Assembly: GCF_002453355.1 (NCBI RefSeq)
Contig: NZ_DKGQ01000006.1
Location: 1-16,898, forward strand
DNA: 16,898 bases
DNA from: Psychrobacter sp. UBA6766
GTDB taxonomy: Bacteria > Pseudomonadota > Gammaproteobacteria > Pseudomonadales > Moraxellaceae
Direction of reading: 5' to 3'
Shown: in pieces, positions 7,372-14,678 of the stretch
How positions within the stretch are numbered: the stretch's first letter is position 1
How the letters are laid out: each line of letters starts with the position of its first letter
The notes under the pieces: model-generated
The model's input: only the letters and a program-made list of their open reading frames with translations
Database searches by the model: none
What the model was told of the DNA's origin: nothing
Translations under genes and position numbers: made by a program

Positions 7372-8349
7372 ATGACTATTGATAAAATTTCACCTGTAAG
7401 AAGTTGTACTAATGATTCATGCCATATTGAAGATGGTGAATCTTGTGCTATGGGTGAGGATGCACCATGTGACTGTGAATTTTATACTCATGAAAATGAT
7501 GATATTACAGATATACCTGAATCGAATGAATATGGAGTTTTGTGGTCAGGTAACACATTAGGAGTGCAAGACTTAAGATTACTACAGGCGAGGGATAGAA
7601 GTCTAACTGTTGGTGTATTGGGATCTCATAACACTGGAAAGACCACATTTTTATTAATTGCTTATCTAAACCATATACGCAGAGGTATTGAGCTGACTTA
7701 TACATTTGCAGGCTCTAAAACTTTAGGGGCTTGGGAAAACCTATCTTCATGGCCAAGGCTTGATACTTCGAAATCTACTTTTCCTCCACATACGTCTCGT
7801 CAAGCTGAAAGAATGCCAGGATTATTACATTTGGCTCTAAGAGACAATACAGGCGAGCTAGTTGATTTGTTACTTACTGATGCTCCTGGAGAGTGGTTTA
7901 CAACATGGGCATTGAATGCTGAAGATAGTAATGCTGAAGGTGCTCAATGGACGGCGATTAATTCAGATCTACTTATTATCACAGCAGACTGTAAAAAATT
8001 ATCTGGAAGTGATAGAGGCAAAGCAAGAGGCGACTTAATTAATTTATTTCAGAGGCTTTCACCTTTTGCCAAAGGTAAACCAACATTTTTAGTGTGGACA
8101 AAGACTGACGAATTAGAAAACAACCCAATACCAATGAAAATTAAAGAAACTATCGTTGATAAGCTTTTGAAAAACATACCACATGCCAAGCAACATGAAG
8201 TATCCATACAGGAGCCAGACTCTGTAACCAATGTCTTGCATGCATTATTAAAAGAGCATGATATTTCAAAAAATTCTTTAGCTATTACTACCCCTATTAT
8301 AGATAATACGTCATTTATGTCGTATCGAGGGAACAATGCCCAACAATAA
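7372..8349 (+). CDS. Conflict-system GTPase with Cys-rich N-terminus (double-GTPase partner A)
   Basis: A 325-residue P-loop GTPase. Residues 84-91 (GSHNTGKT) are the P-loop, DAPG (170-173) the G3/Walker B switch motif, and TKTD (243-246) the G4 guanine-specificity motif, so it should bind and hydrolyse GTP. Ahead of the GTPase domain, residues 12-35 hold five cysteines (12, 17, 25, 33, 35), a likely metal site; a conserved SNEYGVLWSG stretch follows. There are no membrane segments. The start is 2 bases after the helical gene stop, with no clear ribosome site, so translation is likely coupled. Its end overlaps the second GTPase by 14 bases. Adjacent paired GTPases are typical of the double-GTPase (DO-GTPase) families of predicted NTP-dependent conflict systems. 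Confidence 0.85.
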   Translation: MTIDKISPVRSCTNDSCHIEDGESCAMGEDAPCDCEFYTHENDDITDIPESNEYGVLWSGNTLGVQDLRLLQARDRSLTVGVLGSHNTGKTTFLLIAYLNHIRRGIELTYTFAGSKTLGAWENLSSWPRLDTSKSTFPPHTSRQAERMPGLLHLALRDNTGELVDLLLTDAPGEWFTTWALNAEDSNAEGAQWTAINSDLLIITADCKKLSGSDRGKARGDLINLFQRLSPFAKGKPTFLVWTKTDELENNPIPMKIKETIVDKLLKNIPHAKQHEVSIQEPDSVTNVLHALLKEHDISKNSLAITTPIIDNTSFMSYRGNNAQQ

Positions 8350-9181
8350 TGTTTTAGTCATTGGTCGCGCCAACAGCGGAAAGACACAATTTGCAGGTCA
8401 GCTTTATGGTCGTTTACAAGAGACTGATAGCGCATTAAAAATTAGTAAAACACCTGCAAACCTTGAGATGCTTGGTGAAGTATTAGAGGCTTTAAGTCAG
8501 GGTAATGTTGCAGGTCATACTGTTGCTGAAACGTGGGATAGTCTTGAACTACCCATTGTTAATGATAATAATCATGAATTTATTATAAATTGGCCAGAGT
8601 ATGCAGGTGAGCAGTGGGATACAATTTTTTCAACCCGTTCAATGAGTGAGCAGTGGAAAGAGCAACTAGAGAGTAGTAATAGATGGCTTATTATTATACG
8701 TTTAGCCGAAGAGCTTACCTATCCAGATTTTTTAGACAAGCTACCTAATAATACTAGGCCAAAAAAACAAGATGAGCCAGCCACCTCAAGCGGTTGGGAC
8801 GCAAATGCCTACTGGGTAGAGAAGCTACAGATCTTATTACACCTATCAAAGATAGGTACTAGTAAAAAAGTAAAACAACCTAAAATAGCTGTTTTGTTGT
8901 CTTGTTATGATGAATTGGACGCTGATGAGGTAACACCAAATAACGTCCTAGAGAAAAGGCTTCCTTTATTGGCCTCGTTTTTATTATCCAATTGGGAGAA
9001 GAATAGCTTAAGTATATGGGGGTTATCAGCACTTGGAAAAGACTTAAAACCAGATTCTAATGACGATGATTTTATTGATGAAGGTGCTGAGAATCAAGGG
9101 TGGGTAATAGCACCTAACGAAACCTTAAACAATAAAGATGCAGACTTAACTTTACCTATCAAGTGGTTACTTGATGATTAA
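8336..9181 (+). CDS. Second conflict-system GTPase (double-GTPase partner B)
   Basis: A 281-residue P-loop protein whose P-loop GRANSGKT is at residues 10-17, right at the N-terminus. The switch region is unusual: WPEYAGEQW (86-94) has Glu-Tyr-Ala-Gly where Asp-x-x-Gly is expected. The G4 position reads LLSCYDELD (187-195) rather than the classical NKxD, and a G5-like SA occurs in WGLSALGKD (228-236). It may bind nucleotide with changed hydrolysis or specificity, and could act as a regulatory partner to the more canonical first GTPase. A GAGGG ribosome site lies 4 bases before ATG 8336, within the end of the upstream gene, and the gene overlaps the next one, so stoichiometric synthesis is likely. 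Confidence 0.8.
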   Translation: MPNNNVLVIGRANSGKTQFAGQLYGRLQETDSALKISKTPANLEMLGEVLEALSQGNVAGHTVAETWDSLELPIVNDNNHEFIINWPEYAGEQWDTIFSTRSMSEQWKEQLESSNRWLIIIRLAEELTYPDFLDKLPNNTRPKKQDEPATSSGWDANAYWVEKLQILLHLSKIGTSKKVKQPKIAVLLSCYDELDADEVTPNNVLEKRLPLLASFLLSNWEKNSLSIWGLSALGKDLKPDSNDDDFIDEGAENQGWVIAPNETLNNKDADLTLPIKWLLDD

Positions 9182-11636
9182 TACAGACGCAATCTATCCT
9201 ATTTATGCATCGTATGGTGCGAAGGACAATAAGCATCAACTCATTGGATGTACGAATTCTAAGATAAAACTACCTAATCAGCTTTTATCTGTCACTGATA
9301 AGCCTGCTGGTTATTTATCAGCAGATACCGTTTGGTATCCTGTTATTGGATGTGATGTCTTCGATGATTTTTGGTGTATATGGTGTATTTACCCAGATGA
9401 TAAAGCGTCTAGAGGGGGTATGGTCAAGAGTCAGGTTGCTTTAATGCCTGTAGAAGAGGCTATTAAAATAAATGATTTAACGGAAATTTTAACGTTTATT
9501 GCCGGCATAAATGAATTGCCAACTATTTCAAGTTCGCAGTTAGAATTTTTTTTTCAATCGCTAATTCTACAACCAAAACCTATATTAATCATAGAGAATT
9601 TACTGGTATTTTCCACTCTTATTAATGAGCTTTGGCAAGGACTATGGCCTCAAGCACGAAGGGATTTAGTATGTAGAGTTAAGTTAAACCCTCCCCAGTC
9701 TGTACTGTCTATTGATGATTTCGAAGTGACTGTGTCTATCAAGTCAAGAGCGCTTCAATGGAAGTCTCCTTACATTCCTATTGAACTTGATAGTATTACT
9801 AATAATACTATCAGTAACCATGATGAACCATCTGACAAGGCCATTAAATACCTTATAAATCGTGATGATGATACGCTTAAGAAGTTGCTAGAATCAACCC
9901 TAGCTTTAAATGAACCTGCATTAAAACGGTTAAAAAAACTATCAAGAACAGCTAATTTATTAGATACGTTCATTAATGAACCATCTACATCAATCGCAAT
10001 CGATCTAGTTAGAAATATCTTATCTTTTATAGATACTGAAAACTATTGGAATACATATCTCAATGAAGTATTAAATTATATTGTTAATAACTTTAGTCAG
10101 ATTAATCTGTCTGAAGCGATGAGAATGCGAAACTTAGAATTTAAAAAAATGTGTAAGGTTAAAAATTTGTCACAAGCTTTAGAAACCTACGTAAAGAACG
10201 AATTTACTTCATGGTCAGAGCAAGATAGGTATAACCTACTAATTAAAATTGATTCTAAAGAGAATAACTGGTGGTATCAGTCTTTAAAAGTAGGCATATC
10301 AAAAGGTATTAACACCCTGTCTATAGAATGGCTTGAGCAAGCCATTGAACTCATAGTAAGTAAAGAGCTGTCCTTTTTATCTCATGAAGCCATTTTAAAT
10401 AATATTGAAAGCGAATTACTTGAGCGTTTGTTACTAAAAGAATTAGATAATCAGCAATTAAATCTTCTTAAGGACTTTTCGAATGCGAAAAGATGGCCGA
10501 AGATATACGCGTGGTGTGTTTATAAATTAGAAGAATCGACGCTGGCATTTATAGAAGTGTTATCATTTCAAAATAACAATATTATGGGTTTTAGGTATTT
10601 ATTTGAACTATATGGTGCTAAAGATAGTTTAATTGTTTTTAGAAGCTTGGATGATAGTCGTATACTTGAGTATCTAATGAGTATGCATGAACTAATTGAA
10701 GATTTATTGCAATATTTAGAGTTAGAAGAAACAATAGATAAGCATATATTATCTATTGGCTATAGTAATGGTATATCAATACCACAGACAACCGTCAGAG
10801 ATACGGAGTTAGATAAAATTTTACTTAGCGCTTCAAACGGTGAGGAAGTATATGGATTGATTGCATCAATAGCAGATAGTGAATTTAAATTCAATCTAGC
10901 AGAACGAACTCTCTATAAATTAAGAAAGGGCTTTGAATGGGAGAGGTTAAATAATAATGATTCTAATGTGTTACTGGATATACTAAGTCAGTATATTGTT
11001 GAGAATAATATTAATGACCTTGAAGATGAGTATGTTCAAAAAAGTATAAAAACTAAGTATCTAAATTCAAAAGTAGCTCCTAAGATAATTAATTTTTTAA
11101 TAAATTGGAAAGCCGACCTTAGTGAATCTGAAGTGATGACTATTCTACATTATTACACTGATAATGACTGGAGTTCATACGGTAAGATACTGGGTGAGTA
11201 TATAAGCTCAAGAAATTGGAAGAAATTGAGTCTTACACTATATGAATTACGTAAGAGCAAGCCATTATCTAATGAAGCTTTGGTACAATGCTATGAGCTA
11301 TTACCGCAGATCAAAAAATATAATTATTTATTCAGTTCTAAAAATAGTACTGGAGAAATACCCGATAGTTTTATTCTCTCTCAATTTGCAGAAGTATGCG
11401 CTAATCTAGACGATTCTGAATCTTTACAAATAATTTGGGAAAATGCGGGTGGAAAAAGAAGACATTTAAGTTCGAAAGGAACTCACGGTGAACAGTGGAA
11501 CAAGGCAATAAGGAAAGCAAGTAAAGGTAAAATCGAAGGAGGTTTAACAACTTTAGTCGATATTATATTAGAAGAATATCCGAATAATAAAGAATTAAAG
11601 TATTTTAAAACATTAATTGGTGATAGAAATATGTAA
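9174..11636 (+). CDS. Large GAP1-like protein with C-terminal EAD1-like domain
   Basis: An 820-residue protein. Start ATG 9174 overlaps the previous stop (ATGATTAA), a coupled junction; TTG 9171 is less likely. Residues about 3-110 look like the N-terminal domain of GTPase-associated protein 1: IYASYGAKD, a Pro/Trp-rich part (DTVWYPVIGC), then YPDDKASRGGMVKSQVALMP, which fits the RxGGM(V) signature of that family. A long helical, Asn/Lys/Leu-rich middle (about 120-730) shows no motif I recognise and may be a repeat-like scaffold or sensor. Residues about 735-820 form an EAD1-like tag (IIWENAGGK, EQWNKAI, LEEYPNN) resembling that on the nucleosidase effector, so these two proteins probably bind each other. 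It is the last gene of the operon; no clear terminator follows. Confidence 0.8.
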   Translation: MINTDAIYPIYASYGAKDNKHQLIGCTNSKIKLPNQLLSVTDKPAGYLSADTVWYPVIGCDVFDDFWCIWCIYPDDKASRGGMVKSQVALMPVEEAIKINDLTEILTFIAGINELPTISSSQLEFFFQSLILQPKPILIIENLLVFSTLINELWQGLWPQARRDLVCRVKLNPPQSVLSIDDFEVTVSIKSRALQWKSPYIPIELDSITNNTISNHDEPSDKAIKYLINRDDDTLKKLLESTLALNEPALKRLKKLSRTANLLDTFINEPSTSIAIDLVRNILSFIDTENYWNTYLNEVLNYIVNNFSQINLSEAMRMRNLEFKKMCKVKNLSQALETYVKNEFTSWSEQDRYNLLIKIDSKENNWWYQSLKVGISKGINTLSIEWLEQAIELIVSKELSFLSHEAILNNIESELLERLLLKELDNQQLNLLKDFSNAKRWPKIYAWCVYKLEESTLAFIEVLSFQNNNIMGFRYLFELYGAKDSLIVFRSLDDSRILEYLMSMHELIEDLLQYLELEETIDKHILSIGYSNGISIPQTTVRDTELDKILLSASNGEEVYGLIASIADSEFKFNLAERTLYKLRKGFEWERLNNNDSNVLLDILSQYIVENNINDLEDEYVQKSIKTKYLNSKVAPKIINFLINWKADLSESEVMTILHYYTDNDWSSYGKILGEYISSRNWKKLSLTLYELRKSKPLSNEALVQCYELLPQIKKYNYLFSSKNSTGEIPDSFILSQFAEVCANLDDSESLQIIWENAGGKRRHLSSKGTHGEQWNKAIRKASKGKIEGGLTTLVDIILEEYPNNKELKYFKTLIGDRNM

Positions 11637-11749
11637 AGCATTTAATCCAAGCATAAGAATATACATTGTCTATCTGTTGTGGCGTAACAACCTATTACCT
11701 ATCCATGAAGGGATATACTAACAGTTTTTATATTTGTTAAAGAAGTTGG

Positions 11750-11895
11750 TATAGTAAACACACTCTAAAAATGTTACATCGAAGCTGATGGAAATTTTTG
11801 CAGCCTCTGTCTGCGTAGGCACAGAAAGCCAGAAAATTTTTATCAGCTTTGCGGATAGATAATGGGCATGACATTTTTGTTTAGTATCTACTATA
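11750..11895. mobile_element. 146-bp imperfect palindromic element (MITE-like repeat)
   Basis: The ends are inverted: TATAGTA at 11750 and TACTATA ending at 11895. Further in, CTAAAAATGTTAC is mirrored by GGCATGACATTTTTGTTTAG, AAGCTGAT (11782-11789) by ATCAGCTT (11842-11849), and GAAATTTTTGCAGCCTCTGT by ACAGAAAGCCAGAAAATTTT, folding around CTGCGTAGGC. It carries no gene. The layout fits a small non-autonomous element or a dispersed palindromic repeat; from memory, similar CTGTCTGCGTAGGCACAG cores recur in Psychrobacter genomes, which I cannot check here. Its right end coincides with the point where mcrC similarity begins. Confidence 0.6.
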
Positions 11896-11896
11896 G

Positions 11897-12754
11897 CCTC
11901 TTGGGCCAGATTTGACTATCGAAGAAATTAGATTTATTCGTGGCCAGCTTGATATTGCAGTTCAACAAAGGCAAACGGTTGGCCGAGCTTATCTTTTTCA
12001 TATTAGTCATGATGTCTATCATCCAAATCGACTTGAGAACCAATTAATTAAAACGGCATTGGATTACGTACAGCAGCACTGTAGGAGTTCTGAGAACTGG
12101 CGACTGGCCAATGAGCTATCACATATCTTAGACCCTATAACGAGTCTTAGAGAGCCTCTAAACTCAATGCCCAAATGGTCAGATATCGAAATACTGCAAT
12201 CCTACCGATCAATAAAGCCATGGTGCCAGCTAATACTTGAAAAGCTTAATCCAAACTTTCAAAAGGGAGAGCACAGGGGTATTGCATTGTTATTCCCAAT
12301 GGAAATTTTGTTCGAAAAGTATGTAGCAAGATGCCTACGACGAGATATTAAGGCGCCCTGGCAACTAACAACACAAGCTTCTAGTAAGCACATGGTGAAT
12401 AACCAAAAAGGTTTAAAACCGCGCTTTCAATTAAAACCTGATCTATTAATCAGTAAAGAAAGAAGAAATCACCATGTACTTGATACTAAATGGAAGTTAA
12501 TAAGCTTCAATAACAGTGATAACAATTTCAATATCAGTCAGTCGGATATTTATCAGTTATTTGCTTATGGTTATAAATATCTGAACGGGTGTGGGGACAT
12601 GATGCTGATTTATCCTAAGCATCATCAGTTCGAAATACCTTTGGAGTGTTTTTATTTAGCAGAAGAATTGAGATTGTGGGCTATACCATTTTGTATTGAA
12701 ACTGACAAAGTGGTTATCGGTGAATGGATAGAAAGGTTTCTGTCTTTATCTTAA
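11897..12754 (+). pseudogene. mcrC: 5'-truncated mcrC (McrBC restriction nuclease subunit) remnant
   Basis: The open frame (about 285 codons; first usable start TTG 11912) matches the body and nuclease domain of McrC, the endonuclease subunit that works with the McrB GTPase to cut modified DNA. Clear marks are ENQLIKTAL, the segment LLFPMEILFEKYVARCL, and the PD-(D/E)xK site KPDLL (Asp177) with LDTKWK (Asp191, Lys193; numbering from TTG 11912), followed by NISQSDIYQLFAYGYKY. Family members usually carry a further ~100 or more N-terminal residues; here the frame is stopped by TAG at 11894-11896 inside the palindromic element, and similarity begins right at its edge (RGQLDIAVQQR). There is no ATG, no ribosome site and no mcrB. 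The nuclease residues are intact, so a shortened product is not excluded, but a remnant is more likely. Confidence 0.8.
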
Positions 12755-12788
12755 ACTTAGTTTGAGGCTAATCCTTTAAGCTCCCAAA

Positions 12789-12800
12789 CTTATCGATAAG
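12789..12800. repeat. 12-bp perfect palindrome after mcrC
   Basis: CTTATCGATAAG reads the same on both strands, just after a weak hairpin with arms AGTTTG (12759-12764) and CAAACT (12785-12790). It could be a binding site or part of a weak terminator; no T run follows. Confidence 0.35.
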
Positions 12801-12845
12801 CATAAAAATTGGCGATCAGTTACCGTTAGCAACTTTTAACAACCT

Positions 12846-12889
12846 TGGTCACAAAATGGTCACCGTTTGGTCACTGAGCACTTGGTCAC
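12846..12889 (+). repeat. Four TGGTCAC direct repeats, helically phased
   Basis: TGGTCAC occurs at 12846, 12857, 12868 and 12883, so spaced 11, 11 and 15 bases. Three copies continue as TGGTCACC or TGGTCACT. Regular one-turn spacing points to cooperative binding on one DNA face. Lambda-type integrases bind arm sites with a similar GTCAC core arranged in tandem, so these may be arm-type sites next to the right end of the island. Confidence 0.6.
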
Positions 12890-12911
12890 CGATATCCAAA
12901 AGGCAGAATGC

Positions 12912-12938
12912 ATGCATAAAAAATTATCATTTATGCAT
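12912..12938. repeat. 9-bp inverted repeat near the probable island end
   Basis: ATGCATAAA (12912-12920) and TTTATGCAT (12930-12938) are perfect inverse arms around a 9-base spacer. No T run follows, so a binding or crossover site seems as likely as a terminator. The remaining bases up to 13025 show nothing recognisable. Confidence 0.4.
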
Positions 12939-13025
12939 TGTTAAAGAGTAGACCATTCCGTAAAGACCAATCGAGGGAAAGCGCCAAGACCTTATAGACA
13001 AAAGCTCTAAAAGAAAAATTAGACA

Positions 13026-13057
13026 CAAAAAAACCTCAAGTAAACTAATACTTGAGG
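13026..13057 (-). terminator. Terminator of the tRNA operon
   Basis: CCTCAAGTA and TACTTGAGG pair perfectly around a 6-base loop. On the minus strand the hairpin is followed by seven T. It lies about 45 bases past the CCA end of tRNA-Asp. Confidence 0.9.
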
Positions 13058-13099
13058 CGAAACTTGCTTAAACTCGAGAGTTTAAATTCGTTTTAAATA

Positions 13100-13176
13100 T
13101 GGCGCAGCGGACGGGACTCGAACCCGCGACCCCCGGCGTGACAGGCCGGTATTCTAACCAACTGAACTACCGCTGC
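13100..13176 (-). tRNA. tRNA-Asp (GTC)
   Basis: Read on the minus strand, the acceptor stem is GCAGCGG/CCGCTGC, discriminator G, with CCA encoded (77 nt). The anticodon loop is CTGTCAC within CCGGC/GCCGG, so the anticodon is GTC. The T arm GCGGGTTCGAGTCCCGT is standard. It is the second gene of the tRNA operon. Confidence 0.95.
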
Positions 13177-13214
13177 TTAGGTCGTCTTAGCATGTTTTGC
13201 CACTTGCCAATAAG

Positions 13215-13290
13215 TGGTGGGTGATGACGGGCTCGAACCGCCGACATTCTGCGTGTAAGGCAGACGCTCTACCAACTGAGCTAATCACCC
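13215..13290 (-). tRNA. tRNA-Val (TAC)
   Basis: Read on the minus strand, the acceptor stem is GGGTGAT/ATCACCC, discriminator A, with CCA encoded (76 nt). The anticodon loop CTTACAC in the stem TCTGC/GCAGA gives anticodon TAC, valine. D arm (AGCTCAGTTGGTAGAGC) and T arm (GGCGGTTCGAGCCCGTC) are regular. It is first in the operon, 38 bases before tRNA-Asp. Confidence 0.95.
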
Positions 13291-13304
13291 TGAGTGAGGA
13301 TAAA

Positions 13305-13408
13305 ACGAAGTACTGCTTCGTCTGAGCGCAAGAGAATTTACATTGTCGTAAATTCTAGGAAACGACGCATCCAAACTAGGTATTACTGAAATCCTTTAAA
13401 TAGGATTT
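13305..13408 (-). other. tRNA operon leader with three hairpins
   Basis: The ~200-base leader between promoter and tRNA-Val holds no gene. It has three clean hairpins: ACGAAG/CTTCGT (13305-13321), GAATTTAC/GTAAATTC (13334-13355) and AAATCCT/AGGATTT (13389-13408). They may guide RNase processing of the precursor or be stable leader structures; none has a following T run on the minus strand. Confidence 0.45.
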
Positions 13409-13495
13409 TCTAAAAGTTTTAACATTCAAAGTTGTCACTCTTTGAATAACTTTCAACAGAGGATAACTAAATAAAGCCTCGCTCTGTGGGTGTGT

Positions 13496-13523
13496 ATTAT
13501 ATACATTTACACATGGCTGTCAA
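13496..13523 (-). promoter_or_regulatory. Consensus sigma70 promoter of the tRNA-Val/tRNA-Asp operon
   Basis: Read on the minus strand: TTGACA (13518-13523), 16 bases, then TATAAT (13496-13501). Both boxes are perfect, as expected for a stable-RNA operon. No other minus-strand start lies between it and the tRNAs. Confidence 0.85.
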
Positions 13524-13568
13524 ACCTTATTTACTATTTTCTGGCGTATTTTTTCTTAATTTAGTAGT

Positions 13569-13594
13569 AATAAAAGCAAGCTTTTGTTTTTATT
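13569..13594 (-). terminator. Probable terminator after the peroxidase gene
   Basis: AATAAAAG and CTTTT pair around a CAAG loop, with flanking A and T runs on both sides, about 45 bases past the stop of the peroxidase gene. GC is low, so efficiency is uncertain. Confidence 0.5.
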
Positions 13595-13638
13595 AGTTTT
13601 ATATTTTATAGAAAATCAATATTTTTTTAGCTTATCAT

Positions 13639-14124
13639 TTATTTAGCTGCTAGCGCCCGCTCGATATCTGCTTTAAGTGCTTCAGGTTTGGTGGTTGGCG
13701 CATAACGGTCAATGACCTGACCATCTGTCCCAATTAAGAACTTAGTAAAATTCCATTTAATACCGTCCGTTAGTAGGCCGCCCTTTTGATTTTTTAACCA
13801 TGTAAATATTGGATGGGCATTATCTCCATTAACTTCTACCTTTGCCATCATCGGAAAGCTAACGCCATAATTCTTTTGGCAAAACGCGCCAATCTCATCA
13901 TTAGTCCCAGGGTCTTGAGCGCCAAATTGATTACAAGGAAATCCAATAACGACCATTCCTCGGTCTTTATATTGTTGATATAGCGCCTCTAGCCCTTCAA
14001 ACTGCGGGGTAAAACCACATTTACTGGCGGTATTGACGATTAATAATACTTTACCTTTATAGTCAGAAAAGGCTTGCGAGGTGCCATCCATACGTTCAGC
14101 GGTAAAATCGTAGATAGTGCTCAT
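13639..14124 (-). CDS. Glutathione peroxidase family protein (thioredoxin-type, Cys)
   Basis: A 161-residue peroxidase that reduces hydrogen peroxide and organic hydroperoxides in the cytoplasm. The catalytic set is visible: Cys36 (NTASKCGFTPQ; Cys in place of selenocysteine), Gln70 in FPCNQFGAQ, and Trp124-Asn125 (KWNFTKFL). Cys82 (AFCQKNYGVSFP) fits the resolving cysteine of 2-Cys members that are usually recycled by thioredoxin rather than glutathione, like E. coli BtuE and Bacillus BsaA. The length is normal, with no signal peptide. AAGGATG lies 5 bases before ATG. It lies downstream of msrB on the same strand, but a terminator between them suggests separate units; both protect against oxidative damage. 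Confidence 0.95.
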   Translation of the reverse strand: MSTIYDFTAERMDGTSQAFSDYKGKVLLIVNTASKCGFTPQFEGLEALYQQYKDRGMVVIGFPCNQFGAQDPGTNDEIGAFCQKNYGVSFPMMAKVEVNGDNAHPIFTWLKNQKGGLLTDGIKWNFTKFLIGTDGQVIDRYAPTTKPEALKADIERALAAK

Positions 14125-14182
14125 GATTCATCCTTAACTTGATTGTTTTATTATTTTTATCATAAATTTGCGCATTGATAAG

Positions 14183-14213
14183 AAAAAAGGAAGCACCACG
14201 TACTTCCCTTTTC
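14183..14213 (-). terminator. Terminator after msrB
   Basis: On the minus strand GGAAG and CTTCC form a stem with a ~9-base loop, flanked by A-rich and T-rich runs (six T after the stem), about 45 bases past the msrB stop. Confidence 0.75.
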
Positions 14214-14255
14214 TCATTCTAATTTTAGCTAAAACATTAACTATATTGATACTTA

Positions 14256-14678
14256 TTATTCAGCTTTATCCAAATCGATAGACACTGAGTTAATACAGTA
14301 GCGCATGCCAGTGGTTTCGCGCGGCCCGTCAGGGAATACGTGTCCTAAATGCGCGCCGCAATTGCTACAGGTTACCTCGGTACGGCGCATGCCAAGCGAA
14401 TTGTCTTCATGCTCATCGATAGCGCTATTATCTATACTCTGATCGAAGCTTGGCCAGCCACATCCTGCATCAAACTTACTGTCCGATTCAAACAGACTCG
14501 CACCGCAGCCTTTACAGCGATACACCCCTTTATCATTGACATCATTATAAACGCCAGTAAACGGACGTTCTGTACCCTTCTCACGCATTACGTGATACTC
14601 ATCAGCACTTAGGCGCTCTTTCCAATCTGCTTCGGTCAGTTGGCTGATTTCTTCTTTGCTCAATTGATTGTCTTGCAT
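14256..14678 (-). CDS. msrB: Peptide-methionine (R)-S-oxide reductase MsrB
   Basis: A 140-residue cytoplasmic enzyme that reduces the R form of methionine sulfoxide in proteins. Zinc ligands are two CxxC pairs (Cys55/58 in CKGCG and Cys104/107 in CSNCG). The catalytic Cys128 lies in MRYCINSVS, with the conserved His-rich part HLGHVFPDGP (110-119). GCGWPSF (72-78) with Cys73 is the second conserved motif. The N-terminus (EADWKERLSADEYHVMREKGTERPF) is typical, so the start is secure; AAGGA lies 8 bases before ATG. Length matches free-standing MsrB enzymes; no MsrA is fused. Confidence 0.97.
   Translation of the reverse strand: MQDNQLSKEEISQLTEADWKERLSADEYHVMREKGTERPFTGVYNDVNDKGVYRCKGCGASLFESDSKFDAGCGWPSFDQSIDNSAIDEHEDNSLGMRRTEVTCSNCGAHLGHVFPDGPRETTGMRYCINSVSIDLDKAE

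Noticed and set aside
7505..8336. Minus-strand open frames opposite the first GTPase
   Set aside because: They mirror a well-supported coding frame with clear P-loop and switch motifs and have no start signals of their own.
12846..12889. TGGTCAC repeats as a CRISPR array or plasmid iterons
   Set aside because: Units are only 7-11 bases with no spacers, and no replication initiator or cas gene is present.
1690..12970. ACCATT-GTAAA near 1697-1705 and ACCATTCCGTAAA near 12952-12964 as a direct-repeat attachment pair
   Set aside because: The match is short, gapped and does not extend into the flanks; it is within chance for AT-rich DNA.
13100..13135. 3' end of tRNA-Asp as the attachment site of the island
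   Set aside because: The tRNA 3' end does face the island, but the operon keeps its own strong terminator at 13026-13057 on the island side, and no second copy of the tRNA 3' end appears in the window. A copy beyond the left edge cannot be excluded.
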